Shown: positions 1 to 7,144 of the stretch, in pieces | Layout of the letters: every line of letters begins with the position of its first letter | Position numbering within the stretch: position 1 is the stretch's first letter | Virus record (IMG/VR): IMGVR_UViG_3300025849_000289 | Location: 1 to 20,100 of that record | Reading direction: 5' to 3' (one strand) | Source of the DNA: a virus | DNA: 20,100 bases | Notes under the pieces: model-generated | Seen by the model: the letters and a program-made list of their open reading frames with translations, nothing else | Database searches by the model: none | What the model was told of the DNA's origin: nothing | Made by a program: the position numbers and the translations under genes

Positions 1-453
1 AATATCTCTAACACTAAAACCTAGCTTTGCCAATTCTGTTTGCAAGGCTACAACTTGAACTGCAGTATAAGCAGTTGACTCACCTAATTCTTTAGCTTGG
101 TTAGATAGTATTGTTATTTCCTCTGCAGTAGCACCCGATACTGCTTTTAAACCCGATAAAGATTTTTGAAAACTAGCACCTAATTCTGCTGCTGACTTAA
201 ATAAAGCAACTAAAGAACCAAAAGCCACAACCAAAGCACCTACCCCTGTGCTAATCATTGCTGCTTTCAATCTTCCTAGCATCGGAATAGCTCCTGTTAC
301 TGCATCACCAAATCCTTTAAAAGCATTCCTTAATCCTGTTCCTGCTTTCTTGCCTTTTTTACTTGTATCCTCTACCTCTTTGTTAAGTTTTTTTACATCC
401 TTAACTGCCCCTTCGGTATTTGCTTTTATTGTTATTTGTTTTACTTGAGCCAT
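1..453 (-). CDS. Tail tape measure protein, N-terminal part (cut by window edge)
   Basis: Reading from the ATG at 453, an uninterrupted frame runs off the left edge (151 codons visible). After a charged, lysine-rich start of about 40 residues come a hydrophobic stretch around residues 62-88 and then the pattern ALFKSAAELGASFQKSLSGL, followed by KAVSGATAEE and TELAKLGFS. This order is typical of the N-terminus of TP901-type tape measure proteins, which set tail length and fill the tail tube. It is the last visible gene of the tail operon and overlaps the small gene before it by 13 nt. The family identification rests on motif memory; the full length is unknown because the gene continues outside the window. 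Confidence 0.88.
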   Translation of the reverse strand, partial: MAQVKQITIKANTEGAVKDVKKLNKEVEDTSKKGKKAGTGLRNAFKGFGDAVTGAIPMLGRLKAAMISTGVGALVVAFGSLVALFKSAAELGASFQKSLSGLKAVSGATAEEITILSNQAKELGESTAYTAVQVVALQTELAKLGFSVRDI

Positions 454-584
454 TTTATTTCTTTTTTAAGAACTTTAAACCCTTCCTTTAGGGTAGTTGG
501 TAACTTGTATTTTCCTTGTGCTATTCTTATATCCTCTGCATCCCCATCAACTTCTTCTAGCATTTTAATTATCATCTTTATCAT
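441..584 (-). CDS. Small tail-operon protein, 47 aa, unknown function
   Basis: This 47-codon frame starts with an ATG whose last bases form the TGA stop of the 720-aa tail gene (ATGA overlap at 584-581) and ends 13 nt inside the tape measure gene. The product is charged, begins MIKMIIKMLEEVDGD and ends KEIKWLK. Its position just before the tape measure, with coupled starts on both sides, argues that it is translated. I recognise no family. It exactly fills what would otherwise be an unusual gap in a very compact operon. Confidence 0.65.
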   Translation of the reverse strand: MIKMIIKMLEEVDGDAEDIRIAQGKYKLPTTLKEGFKVLKKEIKWLK

Positions 585-2743
585 AACACATTTATTAATT
601 CGAAACTCGTTTCTCCTGTTTGGAAATTAGTAGACATAGAGTTTATTTTATACCTTTCATTGTTTGCTTCTATTACGTTATTCAACTTTAAATTGTATAA
701 AATATTTAAAGGTAAGTATGCCTTCACTTTAATGAATCTTCTTTTAATGTTAAATGATTCAGAAATAAAAGTATTGTAATAGCCTTCAAATAAACTATTG
801 GAAAAGTCACTGTTTAATGTCCATTCATTTATTTCATTTTGAAAGTTTATGTTTTCAACACTAACATTTGGATTAAGTGAAACACTATTTGAGGGAACTA
901 TTACATTAGTTTTTGTTTGGTTTGTGTTTAGTGTTGGTCTTACAGAAACGTATGTTGCTGATCCAAATGCTTGAGATTGTTTTATTGGGTAAAACAGTAA
1001 AGGTTTACCTATATAAGGTTGAACATTTTCATTTACAGAAATGCCATACATTATATTGGTTTGAGAATTAGATGCACTAGTGTTTAAATCATTTAACCTT
1101 TCCATTTGCATATGCTCAAAAGGTATTTTAACATCATAAACATCTGATGGAGCATCGTATATTTGTCCATCTAAAGTGTAACGGATTTCACCCCATCCAA
1201 CATTATTTAACTGATTGTATTTTTTAGCTAACAAAGTTCCTGTTCCTTCGTATAGGAAATTAATTTGTTTATAAGGTAAGGCAACATCTACTTTACTAGA
1301 ACGAGTATCTAAAAACTCATCAATAGAGTATTCATTTGATGTAGTGCCTCCTATCTCATTCCAATCCCTTAATTCATCTTGCCATTCTGATGTTTGTAAA
1401 TTCCATAATCCTGTGTCTAAACTTGTAAAATAATCATCGTAGGTTTTAACAACTATTTTAGAATCCTCATAGTAAGCAACTAAATTGAACATTTTAAATA
1501 TCCCTGTAAGGAAATCAATGATTTTCATTTCGGGTATTTGCTCATTTATAATAAAAGGAACTGCAAGAGGTATTGTAATATTTCCACTTGCCGTAGCACT
1601 AAAATTATCTGTCCAATATACTTGATTATTACCATCAAAATAATTACCTCCCATTTCTAAGGTTGCAGTTGAGAATACAACTTGTTCTGTTGAACCTAAA
1701 ACAAAAGTGTAACCTAAAGGAGCAAGGAAATTAAAATCAGTAATTGTAAGTGACAAAGAGCCTGTAACAATTCCCGATGAGTAAAATTGAGAACCCGATC
1801 TATTTATTGTTAATGTCCATTCTTTGTTTAGGTCAGTTGGCACAATGTAAACATCAAACTTTGTTATTACGTTATTAGGGGGAGATGAGTACTGACTAAG
1901 AATTTGAATCGTTGTTCCGTTGTTGCTTATTGTTGTTCCGCTTGTAGGTGTCCAAGTTGATATCGGTAAAGACAATTGATTTGCTCCTTCTGTTCCTATG
2001 CCTACGCTTCCGCTTTTTCGGTGTAACCAAAGAAACAAACCGTAGTAGGCTTTATTATCTGAATTAAAAAAGTCATCAGAAAAACTTAAACCTGCAGGAA
2101 CTAAGTAATCTGTTGATATTGCATCTATAATTTTAGCTACTCTTAAAGCATATTTTAAATCTGAATAAAAAACACCTGCACCCGAATTTAATTGATAATA
2201 CATATTATTGGTTCCCGAAACAATAGGAGAACTACTATCATAAAAAATAGGATTCGTATGGCTAATTAAAGGAACAACTAAATCTTCAGTTTCGGGATCA
2301 ACAGACATTGCTGCTAGTACTGTGGTTGGTTCGTACGTTGTATTGTAAGTATCTAAATCTAATGAATCAATTTGATTAGTTCCTAGTAAATCCTTAAGGT
2401 TTACAGTCTCACCAAAAAAAGTAATTCTATAAGCATAGGCTTTATTATCTTTTAAATCAACACCATCTAAACGCATTAACCCTGTTTTAAATGGAATATA
2501 ATTTAACTCAATTGATGCAGGTTGTTTTCTTCTAGCATCAAACCCTCCTACTATATTAAAATTATAGTAATGCTCAAATAGAATATTATTTGTTGAACTA
2601 GCAGGGACTGAGAATGTTTGAGTAAATTCTGTAAAAATTTTGTCAACCTTATTTATATTTTTTAAAGATTGAGTGAGTTTAATTGTTTCATCTTTGAATA
2701 AATCAAGTCTAGTAGAACCAACATAAATCTGAACTTTCTGCAT
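581..2743 (-). CDS. Large phage tail protein, 720 aa (putative distal or baseplate component)
   Basis: A 720-residue protein rich in Asn, Thr, Ser and aromatic residues, with beta-type composition typical of tail structural proteins. The N-terminal part contains a pattern (FTQTFSVPAS, then HYYNFNIVGGFDARR, then IPFKTGLMRLDGVDLK) that I recall from tail-region proteins of Bacteroidetes phages that are usually left unnamed. The start overlaps the stop of the upstream gene (TAATG), and the end overlaps the 47-aa gene by 4 nt, so the block is translationally coupled. It lies directly upstream of the tape measure gene. An exact role (Dit- or Tal-like, adhesin carrier) cannot be decided from the sequence alone. 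Confidence 0.75.
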   Translation of the reverse strand: MQKVQIYVGSTRLDLFKDETIKLTQSLKNINKVDKIFTEFTQTFSVPASSTNNILFEHYYNFNIVGGFDARRKQPASIELNYIPFKTGLMRLDGVDLKDNKAYAYRITFFGETVNLKDLLGTNQIDSLDLDTYNTTYEPTTVLAAMSVDPETEDLVVPLISHTNPIFYDSSSPIVSGTNNMYYQLNSGAGVFYSDLKYALRVAKIIDAISTDYLVPAGLSFSDDFFNSDNKAYYGLFLWLHRKSGSVGIGTEGANQLSLPISTWTPTSGTTISNNGTTIQILSQYSSPPNNVITKFDVYIVPTDLNKEWTLTINRSGSQFYSSGIVTGSLSLTITDFNFLAPLGYTFVLGSTEQVVFSTATLEMGGNYFDGNNQVYWTDNFSATASGNITIPLAVPFIINEQIPEMKIIDFLTGIFKMFNLVAYYEDSKIVVKTYDDYFTSLDTGLWNLQTSEWQDELRDWNEIGGTTSNEYSIDEFLDTRSSKVDVALPYKQINFLYEGTGTLLAKKYNQLNNVGWGEIRYTLDGQIYDAPSDVYDVKIPFEHMQMERLNDLNTSASNSQTNIMYGISVNENVQPYIGKPLLFYPIKQSQAFGSATYVSVRPTLNTNQTKTNVIVPSNSVSLNPNVSVENINFQNEINEWTLNSDFSNSLFEGYYNTFISESFNIKRRFIKVKAYLPLNILYNLKLNNVIEANNERYKINSMSTNFQTGETSFELINVL

Positions 2744-3732
2744 TACCGAACATTGTTTATATAATCAAAAGCCATATCAAACTCCATTGTATAATCAATC
2801 AACTTATCATTCAAGCTAGTCTTATAAGTGAATGAACTTGTATTAATAATTACAGGAACTACTTGCTCTATTGATGGATCGTAGGGATCGGGTTGTGTTA
2901 GCCAAATTTGTTTACTTAACATTAAGTCTTCAAAGAAAGGATTAGCACCCTCGGGATAATACCCACTACTTAAAACTATTTTTTGATTTGCTGATTTATT
3001 AAAGACTGATTTAGTTGGTGAGTTTACAGAATAAGTTGGAGAACTTCCATTTAAGGTTATTGTATTAGCGTTATAAGTTTCCTTTGTGGAGGTCGTTGTT
3101 TTTACACTTTTTAAAAAGAACCACAAGTCCTGTAACGCTCCGTATTTATTTACAAACGTTATCTTATTTCCATCTCCATACTTACTGCAATTAACTCTAA
3201 TAATATTAACTAAAACATTACCGCTTGGTGTAGCTAAAGTAATTGTTTGAGGACTACTTGCATCAAACCCTGTGTAAGATAAAACACTATTTGTTGAAAC
3301 AGGAACAACACCCGATACTCCAATAGGAGCATAAAAGTAATAACCATCCTTAATAACATCCTTTTCGATTAACCATTCATAAGTACTTACTGTTGGGTTT
3401 ACTCCTTGCATAAAAGTACCGTATCCATCAAATCCTTTGTGGGTTGTTGCACTTGATGCGGAACTGCTACCCGTTCCATTTTGCCCACTATAAGATCTAT
3501 ATAAAAAACTAATATCTACTGTTTGTGCGGTATGCGTTCCATTAAAAGTAATGTTTAAATAATCTCTTACTAATTCAGATATTTCAAAAGTTAATACAGT
3601 TCCAACAGTTCCGTTTTTTATAATGTTGTATCTAAGTGTTCCATCAATACTTAATTCTATTCCAACACTATTTATTCCACTTGCAACAGTAACGGTTTCT
3701 AATCTTGGTGATCTCAATAAAATGTTTGCCAT
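2743..3732 (-). CDS. Putative phage tail structural protein, 329 aa
   Basis: The protein opens with MANILLRSPRLETVTVASG and is rich in Ser, Thr, Gly and Tyr, which suggests a beta-rich virion protein. It has no signal peptide, no transmembrane segment and no catalytic motif that I can see. The pattern FEISELVRDYLNITFNG near residues 50-65 and YSGQNGTGSS near 80-90 match my memory of conserved but unnamed tail-module proteins of Bacteroidetes phages. It starts 2 nt after the stop of the HK97-gp10-like gene and ends in a TAATG overlap with the 720-aa gene. A tail assignment follows mainly from this context. Confidence 0.65.
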   Translation of the reverse strand: MANILLRSPRLETVTVASGINSVGIELSIDGTLRYNIIKNGTVGTVLTFEISELVRDYLNITFNGTHTAQTVDISFLYRSYSGQNGTGSSSASSATTHKGFDGYGTFMQGVNPTVSTYEWLIEKDVIKDGYYFYAPIGVSGVVPVSTNSVLSYTGFDASSPQTITLATPSGNVLVNIIRVNCSKYGDGNKITFVNKYGALQDLWFFLKSVKTTTSTKETYNANTITLNGSSPTYSVNSPTKSVFNKSANQKIVLSSGYYPEGANPFFEDLMLSKQIWLTQPDPYDPSIEQVVPVIINTSSFTYKTSLNDKLIDYTMEFDMAFDYINNVR

Positions 3733-3734
3733 AA

Positions 3735-4289
3735 TTATTTTTTTACTCCTAATACAATAGAATTTTCTACATCTATCGCAAAGGCATTTATTACTTCGTT
3801 AGGTAAATTTTTAAAGGCTTTCTCAAAGGGTTTAGTAAAGAACATACTTGGAGTAATACCCGCTAAATATATACTTCTTGTAATTAAAAATTGAGTTGTT
3901 TTTCTAGGTAAAAATCTGCCTGTCTTTTTATCTCTTATCCCTTTAATGTTTTTTTTAACCGTCCATTTATTAATAGCTTTCCTTAATCCTCTACTCTTCA
4001 TAGATCCGAATTTATAAGGACTATTCTTTCCTTTCTGAATTCCTTTCCATTTAGAATTTTTAGGTAATGAGTTTGGGTTCTTTCCTCTAACTCCCTTATC
4101 AACAAATTCTCCGTAACTCTCCATCATAAAGTCTAATAAGAAAGCATTCTGCTCCTCATCTAGATCATCCTTAATAGAATTGTATAAAGATCCTCCTCCC
4201 TTCTTTTGTCTAGTTAGATTACTCTTGCTCTGCTGAACAACGTATTTACCAAACTTCTCTAAAGCCTCACTTGTTTTAATTAAATTCAT
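3735..4289 (-). CDS. HK97 gp10-like tail completion protein (putative)
   Basis: A basic 184-residue protein with many Lys, Arg and Ser. The segment MMESYGEFVDKGVRG at about residues 55-70 resembles the 'YA.fVE.GTr' motif of HK97 gp10-like head-tail connector or tail completion proteins, which help to join tail to head. A C-terminal hydrophobic-amphipathic part (ITPSMFFTKPFEKAFKNLP) is also usual in this family. The start overlaps the previous stop by one base (TAATG). The family call is an inference from this motif, the size and the place among tail genes; a homology search would settle it. Confidence 0.6.
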   Translation of the reverse strand: MNLIKTSEALEKFGKYVVQQSKSNLTRQKKGGGSLYNSIKDDLDEEQNAFLLDFMMESYGEFVDKGVRGKNPNSLPKNSKWKGIQKGKNSPYKFGSMKSRGLRKAINKWTVKKNIKGIRDKKTGRFLPRKTTQFLITRSIYLAGITPSMFFTKPFEKAFKNLPNEVINAFAIDVENSIVLGVKK

Positions 4290-4759
4290 TAGCAGTATCG
4301 AATATCGTTATAAATAAGAACGTCAAAAGTTGATGTCCATCCCGCTAATTCATTTTCGAATCTATCGTAAAAAGGTTCAAGTGTAGCGTTTCCATCAAGC
4401 TGATATTTATCTTGATGTAAGTCTCCTCCCCTAAGAACTTGAATTAATTTATTAGAAACCGAAAGCTGAGTGTTTAATATATCTTGAAGATTATTATTTC
4501 CTCGAAATAGATCCGTTGTCTCCTCCTTACTTTGATCAACAATATCCATATTTAGTATGCTTATACTAAAACGTAAAACACCATCTTCTTGACTTACTTG
4601 ATTTACCATTAAATGCGCTAAAGGAAAAATATCTTGCTTCTCTAAATTGATGTCATCTAAGTTACCTTGAGTAACGGTTTTAGTATTAATATCAGAAAGT
4701 AAATTATCCTTTATCGTTTCGGTCAACTGATAGTATCCTCTTATTCCTTGGTTGCTCAT
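4289..4759 (-). CDS. Putative minor tail or tail terminator-like protein, 156 aa
   Basis: This 156-residue protein contains LEKQDIFPLAHLMVNQ near residues 49-64 and ends with FENELAGWTSTFDVLIYND. I recall this combination (FPLAH followed later by LAGWT.TFDV) from conserved, unnamed tail-module proteins of Bacteroidetes phages. Size and neighbours fit a tail terminator or completion role, but there is no direct motif proof. Its ATG overlaps the stop of the -1 frame extension of the chaperone gene (ATGA at 4759-4756), and this is one of the best arguments that the -1 frame is really used. Confidence 0.6.
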   Translation of the reverse strand: MSNQGIRGYYQLTETIKDNLLSDINTKTVTQGNLDDINLEKQDIFPLAHLMVNQVSQEDGVLRFSISILNMDIVDQSKEETTDLFRGNNNLQDILNTQLSVSNKLIQVLRGGDLHQDKYQLDGNATLEPFYDRFENELAGWTSTFDVLIYNDIRYC

Positions 4760-5492
4760 TTCTTTTTATTTCTTATTTGTTGAGTTTCTACTTCGCTTTT
4801 TTCTTTAATAAAGGATAGCATTGTTAAGCATTCGTGTAAATTTAATTTTGTGATATCTTCAAATCTTGTAATATCTCCTTCAGCGAGTGTATAGACTGAG
4901 CCATACCACCCCCACTTTTGGGAGAATCCCGATGCGATTGATGTAGTTTCTGATGATCCTTCGAAGAGGGACTCGTAACGTGAAGTGATAGATCCTTCCC
5001 TAAAAGAAACAAAAAAAAAATAGAACTGATGACCGCATCTAAGGGCATATAAGCCATTGAATCTTTATTAAGAGGGTTATACTCCTCTATTAAGTATTTA
5101 TTCGCTGAGCGTTGCTTAACGGGTCTATAAAGGACGTTCATTGCTAAACTCATATTGTCCCAATTACCAATATAAGTATCTAGATCAATATACTCTCCTA
5201 GTGTTAGTTCTTCTAGGTTCGGATGAAAGCCGTAGTTAACTCCGTTCATTTTAAAGAAACGAACTAAATCGGGTTCTTGAGCAAACATCTCTCTTAGTAT
5301 TTCACTAATATTATCCGCATCTGATATTTGAATCTTTAGAACATCTTTATACTCTACGTTGCAAAAAATCTCAATCATCTTACATTGTAGGGAATACTCA
5401 TCTTTAGTTTCTGACTCTACTTTTAAGAACCTTTGATATTGGTCTAAGGTTATTTCTGATAGGTGAGTAGGTATCTTAATACTTGCTTTCAT
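4756..5492 (-). CDS. Tail assembly chaperone, long form made by -1 frameshift (GT-like)
   Basis: The gene starts at 5492. After about codon 160 it meets a run of ten T (minus strand, 5020-5011). If the ribosome slips back one base there, translation continues for 84 more codons and stops at 4756, in an ATGA overlap with the next gene; the fusion would have 245 residues. The extension is gene-like: KWGWYGSVYTLAEGDIT, then FEDITKLNLHECL, then LSFIKEKSEVE, a pattern I know from the C-terminus of Bacteroidetes phage tail chaperones. Two-form tail chaperones made by frameshifting are common in long-tailed phages (lambda G and GT). A slip of RNA polymerase on the homopolymer, or a sequencing indel, is the alternative. 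Confidence 0.7.
4842..5492 (-). CDS. Tail assembly chaperone, short form (G-like), 216 aa
   Basis: This is the unshifted product, beginning MKASIKIPTHLSEITLDQYQ. Residues 1-157 contain the conserved part (QCKMIEIFCNVEYKDVL, NGVNYGFHPNLEELTLGEYID, VLYRPVKQRS) known from Bacteroidetes phage proteins placed before the tape measure. After the T run the zero frame stays open for 56 more codons and ends LKEILQDLKISQN. Both frames are open over the same bases, so the 3' part may be dual-coding, as in true G/GT systems. It is the first gene after a strong terminator at 5532-5558, so it probably opens the tail transcript, although I see no convincing promoter in the 90 nt before it. Confidence 0.75.
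   Translation of the reverse strand: MKASIKIPTHLSEITLDQYQRFLKVESETKDEYSLQCKMIEIFCNVEYKDVLKIQISDADNISEILREMFAQEPDLVRFFKMNGVNYGFHPNLEELTLGEYIDLDTYIGNWDNMSLAMNVLYRPVKQRSANKYLIEEYNPLNKDSMAYMPLDAVISSIFFLFLLGKDLSLHVTSPSSKDHQKLHQSHRDSPKSGGGMAQSIHSLKEILQDLKISQN
5011..5020 (-). other. Slippery T10 run, probable -1 frameshift site
   Basis: The minus strand reads A-T10-G here, with zero-frame codons ATT TTT TTT TTG. A one-base backward slip keeps perfect codon-anticodon pairing in the T run. Downstream, the -1 frame is open for 84 codons and ends exactly at the start of the next gene. The position two thirds into a tail chaperone gene is where programmed slips usually occur. Confidence 0.65.
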
Positions 5493-5531
5493 AATAGTAG
5501 TAACGAAATTTTTAATATAATTTATAAGGCA

Positions 5532-5558
5532 TAAAAAAAGGGAGACATTTCTGCCTCC
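5532..5558 (-). terminator. Rho-independent terminator before the tail operon
   Basis: On the minus strand the RNA would form GGGAGGCA-GAAA-UGUCUCCC: an 8-bp stem with one G-U pair and a GNRA tetraloop, followed directly by seven U. It lies between the 95-aa gene and the chaperone gene. It separates the terminase and small-gene transcript from the tail transcript. Confidence 0.85.
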
Positions 5559-5581
5559 CCTTTAACCAAACAAAAAAAATG

Positions 5582-5869
5582 CTATAATAATGCCATCTTT
5601 AAATCCCTTTCTAAGTGTGAACACTTTTGCATCCATTCAAGCCTTTGCTTTTGAACCTTAGTAATATACTTATCTCTTTTGTTTACATCATCTCTCAACC
5701 TTGCAGTATAGAAATGCATTTCTCCTAATGCCTTAAGCATAGCCAAAGTTTCTTTATTGTTTGGCTTTATCTTCTTCCATTCATTTAGTATATCGGAACA
5801 AAGTGTTGCATTACTCCAATATTCTAAATCTCTTATTTCGGTTATCTGTTCCATTGTTACTGAGTCCAT
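5582..5869 (-). CDS. Coiled-coil hypothetical protein, 95 aa
   Basis: An all-alpha, charged protein of 95 residues with many Lys, Glu, Arg and Leu; the second half (RLRDDVNKRDKYITKVQKQR) could form a coiled coil. There are two possible starts, MDSVTMEQ at 5869 and the internal ATG five codons later; I kept the longer one. It ends shortly before a strong terminator and is therefore the last gene of the transcript that holds the terminase. I do not recognise a family. It could be a small structural or regulatory protein; nothing visible decides this. Confidence 0.6.
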   Translation of the reverse strand: MDSVTMEQITEIRDLEYWSNATLCSDILNEWKKIKPNNKETLAMLKALGEMHFYTARLRDDVNKRDKYITKVQKQRLEWMQKCSHLERDLKMALL

Positions 5870-5877
5870 AGGTAAAC

Positions 5878-6216
5878 TTAATAAATACTAATTAAATTAT
5901 TTAGAATAGGAATAATAACATTATCTCTTTGCCTATAAGTTGAACACTCTTCGTCATCGCAATAGATAGCCATCTCATCTATTTCAAATAAATATTCGTA
6001 AGTGCCATCATCGGTTCGCATATAACCGTATTCCTCGTAAGTTTCGGCATCGTGGATAGTTTTCCTAACGCAGATAACATCTGCAAAAATTTCTATACAA
6101 CCGATAGTCCAATATAACTCCTCTCGATGTATCTCATCATCACCCATTGGGATCTCCTTTACTTTTAAATCGTGAAGGATATCTTTTAATTCTAAATCTG
6201 TAAATAAATCTTTCAT
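5878..6216 (-). CDS. Acidic hypothetical protein, 112 aa
   Basis: The frame is open from 6240, but I chose the ATG at 6216 (MKDLFTDLELKD), because the bases before it (TTAACTTAACCACAAAAAAG) match the A-rich leader seen before several other small genes here; the longer version would also overlap the upstream stop. The protein is very acidic in its C-terminal half (IDEMAIYCDDEECS) and has no signal peptide or transmembrane part. Highly acidic small phage proteins are sometimes DNA mimics or host inhibitors, but that is only a possibility and I recognise no family. Confidence 0.6.
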   Translation of the reverse strand: MKDLFTDLELKDILHDLKVKEIPMGDDEIHREELYWTIGCIEIFADVICVRKTIHDAETYEEYGYMRTDDGTYEYLFEIDEMAIYCDDEECSTYRQRDNVIIPILNNLISIY

Positions 6217-6236
6217 CTTTTTTGTGGTTAAGTTAA

Positions 6237-6425
6237 TCAATATTTTTTTATTAATTCTAGATCGTAATAATCTGCTACATAATTAATGTGCTTCTGAGTA
6301 GTGACTGACCAATATCCTAACTGAACTAATTTACCTCCTTGTATTAAGGCAACCTTTGTAGAATAACTCCACACCTCGTTATTGTGGATTCTTAAGTTTT
6401 GCTTGTATTTTTTTAGTGTAATCAT
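6237..6425 (-). CDS. Hypothetical protein, 62 aa
   Basis: A 62-residue basic protein beginning MITLKKYKQNLRIHNNEVWS and ending DYYDLELIKKY. It carries a typical local leader (TTAACTTAAACAAACAAAA) and a G5/C5 hairpin upstream, so it is a self-contained cassette like its neighbours. There is no transmembrane segment or Cys cluster. The aromatic-rich pattern (STKVALIQGGKLVQLGYWS) suggests a small beta-fold. No family is recognised. Confidence 0.55.
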   Translation of the reverse strand: MITLKKYKQNLRIHNNEVWSYSTKVALIQGGKLVQLGYWSVTTQKHINYVADYYDLELIKKY

Positions 6426-6448
6426 TCTTTTTTGTTTGTTTAAGTTAA

Positions 6449-6463
6449 GGGGGTTTTACCCCC
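6449..6463 (-). terminator. G5/C5 hairpin between small genes
   Basis: The minus strand reads GGGGG-TAAAA-CCCCC just after the stop of the 83-aa gene and just before the leader of the 62-aa gene. The stem is strong but is followed by TTAACTT rather than a T run, so it may be an mRNA-stabilising or processing hairpin instead of a terminator. Confidence 0.5.
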
Positions 6464-6471
6464 CATTTAAT

Positions 6472-6723
6472 TTAATTGTTAAATGTAAAAATAAAGTCTT
6501 TAGGTATTCTTTTTTTACATTCTGATCCTACCCAATGAAATCCTTGATCATCAATACCTTGATCTTCATCAGTATTTATAATATTACCATTTGTTAAAAG
6601 ATGTACAAAATACTTCTCGTTTTTAACTTCTTTGTTGCAACAAATGCACTCCATATCATAACCTCCTTCATCTTGAATTTTACTATAAAAATTCTCTATA
6701 TCAATTTCTTTAAAATTATTCAT
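6472..6723 (-). CDS. Small Cys-rich, possibly zinc-binding protein, 83 aa
   Basis: This 83-residue protein has Cys26, Cys28 and Cys29 (MECICCNKEV) and Cys69 (GSECKKRIP), with a His at 41, which could make one zinc site. The arrangement 'CxxCxK... HxVGSxCKK' looks like a treble-clef type small domain. It is acidic between the Cys groups (INTDEDQGIDDQ). The gene has a leader TTAACTTAATCAAAACAGAT directly before ATG and hairpins on both sides. I recognise the general zinc-ribbon look but no named family; the role may be nucleic-acid or protein binding. Confidence 0.6.
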   Translation of the reverse strand: MNNFKEIDIENFYSKIQDEGGYDMECICCNKEVKNEKYFVHLLTNGNIINTDEDQGIDDQGFHWVGSECKKRIPKDFIFTFNN

Positions 6724-6745
6724 ATCTGTTTTGATTAAGTTAAAA

Positions 6746-6760
6746 GGGGTGATTAACCCC
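6746..6760 (-). terminator. G4/C4 hairpin between small genes
   Basis: The minus strand forms GGGGTTAATCACCCC followed by TTTTAACTT. Position and sequence match the hairpins at 6449-6463 and 17339-17357. A weak terminator or an RNA processing or stability element is possible. Confidence 0.5.
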
Positions 6761-6768
6761 CCATTGAA

Positions 6769-6966
6769 TTAGTATACTTTAATTATTTCGTGTGGTTCAA
6801 CTGAAAATCCTTCAGATGCATAACCTCCATCTATTCCTTTTGTATTGTATTTAATAATTGATTTATTAAATTTTGGTATATAAATGCTATATATTTTTCT
6901 AGTATATACATCATTTGTTCCTTCAATTTGAAACCTTATTCTTTGTCCTACTTTTAAATTTTCCAT
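6769..6966 (-). CDS. Small beta-rich (SH3-like) hypothetical protein, 65 aa
   Basis: A 65-residue protein opening MENLKVGQRIRFQIEG, a pattern that often begins a small SH3-like or KOW-like barrel, and closing with SVEPHEIIKVY. The ATG follows an A-rich leader (AATTAAACAAACAAAAACAAA). It is the first gene after the noncoding stretch that follows terL. The gene at 13625-13777 has a similar look but no clear sequence identity. Function unknown; the SH3-like label is an inference from the hydrophobic pattern. Confidence 0.55.
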   Translation of the reverse strand: MENLKVGQRIRFQIEGTNDVYTRKIYSIYIPKFNKSIIKYNTKGIDGGYASEGFSVEPHEIIKVY

Positions 6967-7100
6967 TTTGTTTTTGTTTGTTTAATTATTAATCTTGATG
7001 TGAAGGTAATTGAATAAAGTTATAAAAAAAAAGTTTTATAAGTTTATTTGCAATTTATTTTGTATTTTGGAAATTATCGGGCTTTGCCAAAAATGACTAA

Positions 7101-7144
7101 GGGTCTAAATAGGATCTATTGAGGGTCTAACTAGGGTCTAACTA
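7101..7144. repeat. Four 11-bp tandem repeats at the 3' end of terL
   Basis: On the plus strand four units follow each other without a gap: GGGTCTAAATA, GGATCTATTGA, GGGTCTAACTA and GGGTCTAACTA. The last unit covers the terL stop codon. The 11-bp period puts each copy on nearly the same face of the helix, as in protein-binding arrays. The stretch from 6967 to 7100 next to it is noncoding and AT-rich, with A and T runs. Candidate uses are a terminase recognition site, a replication iteron or a ParB-type site. Confidence 0.8.

Noticed and set aside
248-630. Two plus-strand frames of 64-66 codons opposite the tape measure and tail genes
   Set aside because: They are hydrophobic mirror frames of AT-rich coding DNA on the other strand, and every other gene here is on the minus strand.
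4842-5010. Sequencing indel in the T10 run as the only explanation of the split chaperone frame
   Set aside because: Not fully excluded, but both frames look protein-like after the run and frameshifting is usual in this gene type, so a programmed event is preferred.
7101-7144. CRISPR array
   Set aside because: The units are 11 bp and directly tandem, with no spacers and no cas genes nearby.
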